In this document: positions 32,918 to 39,481 of the stretch, piece by piece
How positions within the stretch are numbered: position 1 is the first letter of the stretch
How the letters are laid out: every line of letters starts with the position of its first letter
Assembly (NCBI GenBank): GCA_005880395.1
Contig: VBHQ01000039.1
Span: forward strand, 1-40,750
DNA: 40,750 bases
Direction: 5' to 3'
Source of the DNA: Chloroflexota bacterium
GTDB taxonomy: Bacteria; Chloroflexota; Dormibacteria; CF-121
Position numbers and translations under genes: made by a program
Notes under the pieces: generated by a model
What the model saw: only the letters and a program-made list of their open reading frames with translations
The model's database searches: none
Told to the model about the DNA's origin: nothing

Positions 32918-33328
32918 GTGTGGCAGGCGTCTGACGTCATCGATCGGATCTTCGAGACCGCGCATACGATTGCCGTCGTTGGTTTGAGCCCTGATCCGCG
33001 ACGCCCGAGCCATGGGGTAGCGCGTTACCTTCAACGGGCCGGATATCGCATCATCCCGGTCAATCCCAATGTCGGCGAGGTGCTCGGGGAGGCGGCCTAC
33101 CCGGGCCTCCGTGATGTGCCTATGTCAATCGACGTCGTCGATGTCTTCCGGCGTTCAGAGTTTGTCGGGCCGATCGTCGACGACGCGATCGCGATCAAGG
33201 CGCGCGCGGTTTGGCTGCAAGACGGGGTCATCGACGAGCTTGCCGCGAACCGCGCTCGCGCCGCCGGGCTCGATGTGATCATGGACGACTGCATGATGCG
33301 GCGCCACGCGACCCGCGGCGGGGATTAG
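32918..33328 (+). CDS. CoA-binding-domain protein (YccU-like)
   Basis: A 136-aa Rossmann-fold protein related to the CoA-binding domain of succinyl-CoA synthetase. Features are ETAHTIAVVGLSPDPRRPSH, GVARYLQRAGYRIIPVNPN, then VDVFRRSEFVGPIVDDAI and VWLQDGVIDE, ending with DVIMDDCMMRRH. These match the small stand-alone CoA-binding proteins found across bacteria, whose role is not settled. GTG 32918 starts just before the conserved first strand and has TAGATT 7 nt upstream. Its stop overlaps the stop of the convergent dehydrogenase. Confidence 0.87.
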   Translation: MWQASDVIDRIFETAHTIAVVGLSPDPRRPSHGVARYLQRAGYRIIPVNPNVGEVLGEAAYPGLRDVPMSIDVVDVFRRSEFVGPIVDDAIAIKARAVWLQDGVIDELAANRARAAGLDVIMDDCMMRRHATRGGD

Positions 33329-34473
33329 CCGAGCCGCGCTCGCAGCCGACCCTCGGCGATCTCCTCGGCTGACTTACGGCTCGAGACCCGGTTGCGCCGG
33401 GACCGCTCCAGCAACTCGCGAGTGGTGCTCCGCAGCTGGCGGCTGGTTTCGCCGAAGATCGATTCCAGGGTAGGTTCGAGCCGCTTCTCCAGCAGTCCGC
33501 AGAAGAGAAAGGCGGCGGCGGCGTTGGCAACGAAGTCGGGCAACAGGGTGATGCCTCGCCGCTCCAGCGATTCCTCGGCCTCATCGGTCACCGGATTATT
33601 CGCTCCCTCGACCAGCAGGCGGCAGCGTAACTCGGCCTGGTTTTCGCGGTGGATGGCATTGCCGATCGCGGCGGGGATCACGATGTCGACCGGCTGCTGC
33701 AGCCAGGCCGGCTCTGCAGCGCAGCGGGCACCGGCCGGAAGACGCTGGCGATCGATGCGGCCGAAGCGGTCGCGAGCGGCGAGCAAGGCGGGAACATCAA
33801 GGCCGCGTGCATCGATGATCGCGCCTTCGATGTCGGCGACCGCCACCAGCTTGACACCAGCCCGATCGAGATATCGGGCGGCAGCTCCCCCAACGTTGCC
33901 GAAGCCCTGCAGCGCGAGCGTGGCGCCGCGCAGGGAGAGGCCGATCACATCGGCGGCTTCAGCTGTGCACTCAGCGACGCCATAACCAGCCATCAGCTCG
34001 GTGATCGGGATGCCTTCGCTGCGCAATCCGAGCGCCTGCTTGACTCGGGTGAGTCCGGCGCCGCCCTCGCTCTTGAAGCCGGCTTGCAAGGGATGGGTGA
34101 GACCGACCAGCTGGCAGGCGGCGATGATCTCGTCCTCATGGGTGCCCAGATCGGCGCCGGTGGCGTAGCGCTCGGCGATGAAAGGCCGGATCGCCTCGAT
34201 GAAGCCGCGCAGGACCGCCGGCGCCTGCGGCGACGCGGAATCGAAATCGATCCCCGACTTTGCGCCGCCATAGGGGATGTCGAGCACCGCCATCTTATGT
34301 GACATGGTTCGTGCCAGCGCGGTCACCTCATCCGGAGTGACGCCTGGCCGCATACGGATCCCGCCAGAACACATGCCGCCGACCAGCCGGTCGATGACAA
34401 ACCAACCACGGGCGCCAGTGGCCACGTCGTGCCACTCGGTGACGAGATACGGCGCCTCGACTTGCGCCGTCAG
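33325..34473 (-). CDS. Glu/Leu/Phe/Val dehydrogenase family protein, probable CTG start
   Basis: An NAD(P)-dependent amino-acid dehydrogenase. The N-terminal catalytic domain has GGIRMRPGVTPDEVTALART, MAVLDIPYGGAKSGIDFD (with the catalytic Lys) and GADLGTHEDE; the C-terminal Rossmann domain has LALQGFGNVGGAAARYL and VEGANNPVTDEAEE. A GTG start (34425) gives 366 aa but cuts conserved residues (VEAPYLVTEWHD). CTG 34473 restores them, overlaps the stop of the CsaA-like gene as CTGA, and has GGAGGT upstream, so a rare CTG start coupled to the preceding gene is likely (382 aa). The substrate (glutamate or a branched or aromatic amino acid) is not certain. A GDH-type active site with variable specificity is typical of the family. 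Confidence 0.87.
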   Translation of the reverse strand: MTAQVEAPYLVTEWHDVATGARGWFVIDRLVGGMCSGGIRMRPGVTPDEVTALARTMSHKMAVLDIPYGGAKSGIDFDSASPQAPAVLRGFIEAIRPFIAERYATGADLGTHEDEIIAACQLVGLTHPLQAGFKSEGGAGLTRVKQALGLRSEGIPITELMAGYGVAECTAEAADVIGLSLRGATLALQGFGNVGGAAARYLDRAGVKLVAVADIEGAIIDARGLDVPALLAARDRFGRIDRQRLPAGARCAAEPAWLQQPVDIVIPAAIGNAIHRENQAELRCRLLVEGANNPVTDEAEESLERRGITLLPDFVANAAAAFLFCGLLEKRLEPTLESIFGETSRQLRSTTRELLERSRRNRVSSRKSAEEIAEGRLRARLG

Positions 34474-34814
34474 TAGACTCGACCTCCGAGCGGGACATCG
34501 TTTGTCGGCTCGAGGAGGACGACCTCGCCGGTCGCATCGGGGACGCCGAGCACGAGCACCTCAGACCGGACCGGTCCAATCTGTCGGGGCGGGAAATTCG
34601 TAACCGCGACGATCAGTCTGCCAATCAGCTCGTTCGGCTGGTAGTGGGCGGTCAGCTGCGCGCTCGAACGGCGCACTCCGAGCGAGCCGAAATCGATGCG
34701 CAGCTTGTACGCAGGCTTACGGGCTTCGGGGAAGGGCTCTGCTTCGAGAATCCGACCAACGCGCATCTCGACTCGCTCGAAATCGGCGACGCCGATTGTG
34801 GCAACCTCGCCCAA
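34470..34814 (-). CDS. csaA: CsaA-like tRNA-binding-domain protein
   Basis: A 114-aa protein made of a single OB-fold tRNA-binding domain (as in CsaA and the C-terminus of methionyl-tRNA synthetase). It shows FERVEMRVGRILEAEPFPEA, RKPAYKLRIDFG, SSAQLTAHYQPNELIGRLI and VTNFPPRQIGPVRSEVLVLG, close to Bacillus CsaA over its length. CsaA has been described as a secretion-related chaperone and as a tRNA binder. TTG 34814 is the preferred start: TACACT ends 7 nt before it, and the bases between (AGGAGGG) are too close to act as a ribosome-binding site. The gene is coupled to the dehydrogenase downstream. Confidence 0.88.
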   Translation of the reverse strand: MGEVATIGVADFERVEMRVGRILEAEPFPEARKPAYKLRIDFGSLGVRRSSAQLTAHYQPNELIGRLIVAVTNFPPRQIGPVRSEVLVLGVPDATGEVVLLEPTNDVPLGGRVY

Positions 34815-34821
34815 CCCTCCT

Positions 34822-34827
34822 AGTGTA
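34822..34827 (-). promoter_or_regulatory. -10 box TACACT for csaA-dehydrogenase unit
   Basis: TACACT on the minus strand, 7 nt before TTG 34814, predicts a leaderless transcript starting at that codon. Confidence 0.4.
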
Positions 34828-34904
34828 GTGTGCGATACGAATGTCGCTGGCGCGTGAAACTCCAGCGGCCGATCGAACGTTGAACAAGCGTGGCCCTTCT
34901 GCCT

Positions 34905-35486
34905 ATGGTGAATCCGCCCCTGAACACCACGCCCGCCTCGCCGCCCCGCGCCAGGTTCTGGCAGCGTGTCCAGCGCGAGCTTGGCCGCGAGACCCAACCA
35001 GTCGACACCATCGTCCGGCTGATCATCCTGGAGCGCGCCATCCGCGGCAGTCTCGTCTTCATCCTGGGGCTGGCCTTGCTCACGCGAAGCCAGTCCATCG
35101 TCAACCTGGTGCGCGGCTGGGTTGCCCAACTTAACGTCAACCCCGAACGCCGTCTCATTCCACGCATGCTGGTGACGGTGCTACGCCCGGTTGGCCAATT
35201 CTCCACCCGGACCGTCCTGATCACCGGCGTCGGGGCATTGCTCTTCGGCGCGCTCGAACTGACCGAAGCGATTGGCCTGGCTCGACGCCGGCGCTGGGCC
35301 GAGTACCTAACCGTCATCGCCGGCTGCATCGGAGTTCCCTTCGAGATCGGCGAAGTCATGCGGCGGCAGACGCCGATCCGGGTCAGCATTCTCCTCATCA
35401 ACATCGCGATCGTCATCTACCTCGCCTGGCAGAAGCACCTTTTCGGCTTACGTGGCGGGGTCGCAACCGAAACCGAAAGCAGCTAG
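34905..35486 (+). CDS. DUF2127 family membrane protein
   Basis: A 193-aa membrane protein. After a polar start (NPPLNTTPASPPRARFWQRV) come about four hydrophobic helices, the first holding VDTIVRLIILERAIRGSLVF and a central pair holding TVLITGVGALLFGALELTEA and AEYLTVIAGCIGVPFEIGEV. The pattern of a charged cytosolic lead, EAIGLARRRRWAEYLT and a final WQKHLF segment fits DUF2127, a family of unknown function. ATG 34905 is used; GTG 34890 and GTG 34908 are alternatives. TTGAAC and TATGGT 18 bp apart overlap the start and may be a promoter for a slightly later start. Confidence 0.75.
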   Translation: MVNPPLNTTPASPPRARFWQRVQRELGRETQPVDTIVRLIILERAIRGSLVFILGLALLTRSQSIVNLVRGWVAQLNVNPERRLIPRMLVTVLRPVGQFSTRTVLITGVGALLFGALELTEAIGLARRRRWAEYLTVIAGCIGVPFEIGEVMRRQTPIRVSILLINIAIVIYLAWQKHLFGLRGGVATETESS

Positions 35487-35489
35487 CGT

Positions 35490-35855
35490 TCAGCCAAGCG
35501 GAATTCCGACGCCTGCAACGCCCAGTGGACCGGCATGACGGGTCAGCATTCCGACGAGAAAGCCGAGCACCCGGTCAGCCGATGGGCCATCCGAAATGGT
35601 GGCGAGCAAGGTGGGTTCCGGGTTGCGGAAGGCGCCCAGGGCGCCGGCACGGGCGGCCCGGCTGAAGCTGGGGGTCCCGGCCGGAACGAACGTCACGCGG
35701 ATCTTGGTATATCGATCGCCCGAATGCACGAGCGTGAGGGGAGCCTTCTTCTTGACCTCCCACGCGCGAATCTCCTCGTTCTTGAGCCGGCGTTGCAGCG
35801 TGCTGATCAGTTTCTTGCCGCCTGGATCGCGATCGGCGTAGATCGCCACCTGCAC
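35490..35855 (-). CDS. Uncharacterised 121-aa protein
   Basis: No family recognised. It starts MQVAIYADRDPGGKKLISTL, a beta-strand plus acidic loop reminiscent of Toprim-like or nucleotide-binding strands, though the DxD of Toprim is not present. Then comes RRLKNEEIRAWEVKKK, a strand pair (KIRVTFVPAG) and a glycine-rich C-terminus (FLVGMLTRHAGPLGVAGVG). There is no signal peptide. TATCAT ends 6 nt before GTG 35855. It is convergent with DUF2127 (3 bp apart) and lies just downstream of the inositol-lipid cluster on the same strand, 22 bp after the phosphotransferase gene begins its 3' end, but its own -10 box suggests separate transcription. Confidence 0.6.
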   Translation of the reverse strand: MQVAIYADRDPGGKKLISTLQRRLKNEEIRAWEVKKKAPLTLVHSGDRYTKIRVTFVPAGTPSFSRAARAGALGAFRNPEPTLLATISDGPSADRVLGFLVGMLTRHAGPLGVAGVGIPLG

Positions 35856-35861
35856 GCCGCC

Positions 35862-35867
35862 ATGATA
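35862..35867 (-). promoter_or_regulatory. -10 box TATCAT for the 121-aa protein
   Basis: TATCAT on the minus strand ends 6 nt before GTG 35855. It sits in the 22-bp gap after the phosphotransferase stop. Confidence 0.4.
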
Positions 35868-35877
35868 CCGAGTCCCG

Positions 35878-36612
35878 TTAAGTCTTGCCCAGGTCCTCGA
35901 AGAAGCGTCGCATCGCGGTGCGAACCGGCTGGGAAGGGGTCGGCTGGGAAGGGTTCGGATGGTTCAGCGGCGGTGACGCGGGAAGGCCTCGAAGCGCGCG
36001 CAGCTCCTCGCGATTCTGCTGCCAGACAACCCAGACTCTCTGGACCGCGGTGAAATTGGTGCCGATCGCGAGGATGACGAGCGCCACCGTCAAGGGCGTC
36101 GCTCCGCCGATCTTGAGGCCCATCGCCTCGAGCAGCAGGCCGGCGACGATGATGACGACGCGCTCCGGACGAGCCAGGATGCCAACATCGCAGGTGAAGC
36201 CGAGGCTTTGTGCCCGTGCCCGAACGTAGCTGACCAGAAACGATCCGGCGAGCGCGACCAGCACCACGATCGGCCGCCAGCCGTCGTGACGGTCGAGGAA
36301 ATAGATCAGGATGCCGAGGTAGACGACGCCCTCCGAGTAGCGGTCGACCGTCGAGTCGAGAAAGGCGCCGTAGCGATAGACCTTTCCCGCCGCCCGGGCC
36401 AGCGCGCCATCGAAGACGTCGAAGAAGCCGGCGAAGGCGAGCACGATGCCGCCCGGGAGCAGCAGGCCGACGGCGACCAGCAGCGCCCCCAGCCCTGTGA
36501 TGACCAGGCCGAAGAGCGTGAGCATGTTGGGCGTGAGCGGCGAATCGCGGAAGACCCCCACGAGACGCTCCGCCCAGCGCCGGACCCAGGCCTGGAATTT
36601 TTGCGTGAACAT
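35878..36612 (-). CDS. CDP-alcohol phosphotransferase, probable phosphatidylinositol-phosphate synthase
   Basis: A 244-aa integral membrane enzyme. The CDP-alcohol phosphotransferase signature is complete: D65-x2-D68-G-x2-A-R73-x8-G82-x3-D86-x3-D90 (DVFDGALAR to GAFLDSTVD). It transfers an alcohol phosphate onto CDP-diacylglycerol. The SPLTPNMLTLFG lead-in and GAFLDSTVDR match the actinobacterial/archaeal PIP synthase branch (PgsA1), which uses inositol 3-phosphate. An ino1 gene and PimA-like gene in the same cluster support this. Phosphatidylglycerophosphate synthase is the alternative. The start overlaps the glycosyltransferase stop by one base (TGATG). The C-terminal tail has a repeated Pro/Ser/Gln stretch from a 15-bp duplication. 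Confidence 0.88.
   Translation of the reverse strand: MFTQKFQAWVRRWAERLVGVFRDSPLTPNMLTLFGLVITGLGALLVAVGLLLPGGIVLAFAGFFDVFDGALARAAGKVYRYGAFLDSTVDRYSEGVVYLGILIYFLDRHDGWRPIVVLVALAGSFLVSYVRARAQSLGFTCDVGILARPERVVIIVAGLLLEAMGLKIGGATPLTVALVILAIGTNFTAVQRVWVVWQQNREELRALRGLPASPPLNHPNPSQPTPSQPVRTAMRRFFEDLGKT
35926..35955. repeat. Two 15-bp tandem repeats in the phosphotransferase tail
   Basis: CGGCTGGGAAGGGGT is followed at once by CGGCTGGGAAGGGTT. On the minus strand they encode NPSQP and TPSQP, a short Pro-rich repeat in the cytoplasmic tail of the CDP-alcohol phosphotransferase. Confidence 0.7.
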
Positions 36613-37769
36613 CAGCGGGGACTCAGGCTGGGCTCGAGCCGAACCGCAGCCGCCGGCTGAGCGGAATCAACCGCCTTCCGGTAGACGTCGGAGACCTGGT
36701 CGATGACCCGCTCCCAATCGAAGTTCCGCGCCTTCAGCTGGCCGGCCCGCCCGAGTTCGCGGCGCAAGTCGGCATTGCTGATGAGCGTCTGCAATGCGTA
36801 GGCGAGCTGGCGACGGCTTTTGCGTTCGACCAGCAGCCCCTCGCGGCCGTGGTCGACGACTTCGCGGAAGCCGTCGATACTGGTGGCGACGATCGCCTTG
36901 CTCGAGGCCATCGCCTCTAGCAGCACGATGCCGAAGCTCTCGTCGCCGGTGGCCGGTGAACAGAAGATGTCGCAGCTCGCGTAGTAGCGGGGCAGTTCCG
37001 CCGGGTCGACGTACCCGGCCATGACCACGTCCTCGAGCTGCTTGCGAGCGATGAAGTTGCCATACCAGCGGCGCAGCGGCCCGTCGCCCACGATGATCAG
37101 GCGAAGGTTGGGATACTGCGGCTTCAGCTGTTCGTAGGCGCGCAAGAGATAGCCGAGGCCCTTTCGATACTCGAGGCGGCCGACGAAGAGGAGGTTGCAC
37201 ATGCCATCCCGAAGATCGGGGAAGGGCTGCTGGTTCTGGAAGCGATGGAAGTCGATTCCGTTGGGAATCACCCGGTAGTCGCCCGGGAAGTAATGGCGGA
37301 CGAACTCACGGGCCGGATTGGAGACGGCAATTCGAGCATGCAGCCGCCTCACATAACGCTTGAGCAGCGGTTTGCCGTAGTAATAGCCGACGTTGGAGCG
37401 GGCGAAGGCGTGAAAGGTGCCGACGTTGATCGTGCGCGAGAAGCGAAGCGCCGTGATCGGTAACACCGGCATCAGCGGCTCGTGGTAGTGGATGACGTCG
37501 AAGCCGCCCTCGCGCACCATGTGCTTGATCCGGTTCGTCAGGTGCAGCCCGACCGTGATCCGGGCGACCGATCCGTGCATCGGAATCGGAAAAGGCCGGC
37601 CCACCCGAACGAAGTCGTGGTCCCGGTCGGACAGCTCCCGGTCGGAGCAGGGAGCGAGCACGGTGACGTCGTGACCGCGCCGGCGCAACCCCGCCGCCAG
37701 GTAGCGGACGTGCTCGGTAACGCCGCCTGGGTGCGCGAAGTCGTAGGCGGAGACGAGCGCGACCTTCAT
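36612..37769 (-). CDS. pimA: GT4 glycosyltransferase, PimA-like phosphatidylinositol mannosyltransferase
   Basis: A 385-aa GT-B glycosyltransferase. In PimA the enzyme adds mannose from GDP-mannose to the inositol of phosphatidylinositol on the inner face of the membrane. Here MKVALVSAYDFAHPGGVTEH opens the fold with the GGV acceptor loop (15-17), HYHEPLMP (94-101) corresponds to PimA HLHEP, VIPNGIDFHRF follows the linker, and GDESFGIVLLEAMA contains the EX7E pair E277/E285 that matches PimA. A basic amphipathic stretch near 80-90 (NRIKHMVREG) may aid membrane binding. The assignment rests on motifs plus neighbours (PIP synthase downstream, acyltransferases and ino1 upstream); a related hexosyltransferase cannot be excluded. 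Confidence 0.8.
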   Translation of the reverse strand: MKVALVSAYDFAHPGGVTEHVRYLAAGLRRRGHDVTVLAPCSDRELSDRDHDFVRVGRPFPIPMHGSVARITVGLHLTNRIKHMVREGGFDVIHYHEPLMPVLPITALRFSRTINVGTFHAFARSNVGYYYGKPLLKRYVRRLHARIAVSNPAREFVRHYFPGDYRVIPNGIDFHRFQNQQPFPDLRDGMCNLLFVGRLEYRKGLGYLLRAYEQLKPQYPNLRLIIVGDGPLRRWYGNFIARKQLEDVVMAGYVDPAELPRYYASCDIFCSPATGDESFGIVLLEAMASSKAIVATSIDGFREVVDHGREGLLVERKSRRQLAYALQTLISNADLRRELGRAGQLKARNFDWERVIDQVSDVYRKAVDSAQPAAAVRLEPSLSPR

Positions 37770-37778
37770 TTCAATCCC

Positions 37779-37825
37779 CTCCCCCTCGGGGGAGCGTCAG
37801 GGTGAGGACCGTGCTTCCCCTCACC
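37779..37825. repeat. Pair of palindromes (REP-like) between PHP and pimA genes
   Basis: CTCCCC-CTCG-GGGGAG (37779-37794) is a perfect 6-bp stem. GGTGAGG (37801-37807) pairs with CCTCACC (37819-37825) around an 11-nt loop. Together they resemble REP-type intergenic palindromes seen in many high-GC genomes. There is no T-run on either strand, so a rho-independent terminator is unlikely. Confidence 0.5.
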
Positions 37826-37827
37826 GA

Positions 37828-38553
37828 CTACCCGCCGCAGACAGCGCGCACTGCGGAGCGGCCGGCGCGCGCCCAGTTACGGCCGATCCGGCGGAACTTC
37901 AGTTGCGCAATGCGGCGATGCGTCAAGAAGTCCCAGTATTCCCCGTGCGCCTTGGTCTGGCCCGCCAGCACCGACGTCTTCAGGTCGTGTGCCGATTTGC
38001 CATCAAAGGTCGTGTAGCCGGTGCCAATCCCTTCCAGATGATGGCTGTCGGAACATCCCACCTCGGGCAGGTGAAAGCGGCTTCGGTTGAGGCGGTCGAT
38101 CTTGGCCGCGCAGGTGCGTCCCGCCACCGACGGATTGAAGGTCTCCACCGCATCGAAGTAGATCTCAGGCGAGGCATTCTTCATGATGCCGTCGAAGGAC
38201 CGGTAGCCGATGCTGCGGGTTAGCATGGAAAACGGGTGGACCGCGATCGCCAGGCCGCCCTGCTCGTGGATCTTGCCGATCGTCCAGTCGAGGGGACGCC
38301 ACATCGGGATCGGCTTGTCGAGGAAGAGCCCCAGCAGGTGCCCATGCAGCGTCGTGATTTCACAGCCCATGAAGACGTCGAACGGGTATTCATTCGCCAG
38401 CTCCATCGCCTCATAGCTGCCGGTCAGCCGGTCATGATCCGTGATCGCCACGGCGTCGAGGTCCGTCCGATCGCGCACGTAGTCGAGCACCTCTCGCACG
38501 GTGGCCGTGCCGTCGTTGAGCGAGGTGTGCATATGAAAGTCGGCTTTGCCCAC
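37828..38553 (-). CDS. PHP-domain metal-dependent phosphoesterase
   Basis: A 241-aa PHP-fold phosphoesterase. Metal ligands are visible as H7 and H9 (DFHMHT), D39-H40-D41 (ITDHD), E65 (GCEITTLHGH, with H70/H72), H in IAVHPF, and the late pair in CSDSHH. Members hydrolyse phosphate esters such as histidinol phosphate or nucleoside bisphosphates, and many are unassigned. The length and GTG start (GGAGG 5 nt upstream, overlapping the acyltransferase stop) are well supported. Its place inside an inositol-lipid gene cluster makes a sugar- or inositol-phosphate substrate attractive, but this is inference. In actinobacteria inositol phosphate is made into PIP directly, so an inositol phosphatase step is not strictly needed. 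Confidence 0.88.
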   Translation of the reverse strand: MGKADFHMHTSLNDGTATVREVLDYVRDRTDLDAVAITDHDRLTGSYEAMELANEYPFDVFMGCEITTLHGHLLGLFLDKPIPMWRPLDWTIGKIHEQGGLAIAVHPFSMLTRSIGYRSFDGIMKNASPEIYFDAVETFNPSVAGRTCAAKIDRLNRSRFHLPEVGCSDSHHLEGIGTGYTTFDGKSAHDLKTSVLAGQTKAHGEYWDFLTHRRIAQLKFRRIGRNWARAGRSAVRAVCGG

Positions 38554-38563
38554 GAGATCCTCC

Positions 38564-39481
38564 TTAATCGCCCACAGCGGCTTGCGCCGGCGGTGACGGG
38601 ATGGTGACGGCCGGGACGACGGGCTTCTCCGGCCAGATGGGCTCGAGCACGTGCCACTGGTCCGGATACCTCTTTATATACCGTTCAAACGTCGCCAGGA
38701 TCCGTTCCATGGCACCCCGGACGTCGGCCTCGTGATCTTCACTCGGGGTGAGGAAAAAAGGCGCCTCGCCGACGGCGACGTAGGCATCATGGCGGTCGCG
38801 GATGCAGAAAGCCGGCAGGATCGGCGCCCCGGTCTTGAGCGCGATCTCCACCGGGCCGGTCGGAAACTTGGCCGAGCGTCCGAAGAAGCGAAACCAGGCT
38901 CCGGTATTGAGGATGTCGCGGTCCATCGCCAGGACCACCATGCGGTGGTCTTTGAGGAGGCGCATGATGTCCCGAGCACCGGTGCGGCTGAGCGGAATCA
39001 CCCGGATGCCCAGTCGCGAGCGCAATCGATAGACATGATCGAAGAGTCGTCGGGGTTCGATCTGCTCGACCATGATGCCGATTTCACCGAAGGTTGCCGC
39101 CCAGCTGGCCGCCGCCAGCTCCCACGAGCCCATGTGGGGCGCGACCACGATCACGCCGCGTCCAGCCGCCATCGCGGTGTCGAGATGTTCCACGCCGATC
39201 GGGGTCAGCAGCGCGCTCAGCCGCCCTTTTTCCATCCGGGGAATCTTGAAGAAATCGATCCAGGCCTTGCAATAGTTGAGCCAGTTTCGCCAGGCCAGCT
39301 TGCGCAGCTCCGGAGCCGGCATGTCCGGCAAGACATGGTGCAGGTTCGATTCGAGCGCCTTTCGCTGCCTCGCCAACAGGGGAAAAGCCAGGGTGCTGAC
39401 GATCACGCCGATGGCGTAGGCAACCCGGCGCGGCAGCCGCGCGATCACCGCCTCAATAAGCCGGAATCCCAGGTAGGTCAT
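38564..39481 (-). CDS. Lipid A acyltransferase-family protein (HX4E), PatA-like
   Basis: A 305-aa acyltransferase of the HtrB/LpxL-PatA family (LPLAT). The active site is H116-MGSW-E121, the HX4E form. Other features are IARLPRRVAYAIGVIVSTLA at the N-terminus, RKALESNLHHVLPDMP, LAMDRDILNTGAWFRFFGRS, and [17 protein letters not shown]. In mycobacteria PatA acylates the mannose of phosphatidylinositol mannosides using acyl-CoA. Here it would do so on the product of the PimA-like enzyme. ATG 39481 is chosen for the 4-bp ATGA overlap with the preceding acyltransferase gene. No lipid A genes are present. Confidence 0.88.
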   Translation of the reverse strand: MTYLGFRLIEAVIARLPRRVAYAIGVIVSTLAFPLLARQRKALESNLHHVLPDMPAPELRKLAWRNWLNYCKAWIDFFKIPRMEKGRLSALLTPIGVEHLDTAMAAGRGVIVVAPHMGSWELAAASWAATFGEIGIMVEQIEPRRLFDHVYRLRSRLGIRVIPLSRTGARDIMRLLKDHRMVVLAMDRDILNTGAWFRFFGRSAKFPTGPVEIALKTGAPILPAFCIRDRHDAYVAVGEAPFFLTPSEDHEADVRGAMERILATFERYIKRYPDQWHVLEPIWPEKPVVPAVTIPSPPAQAAVGD

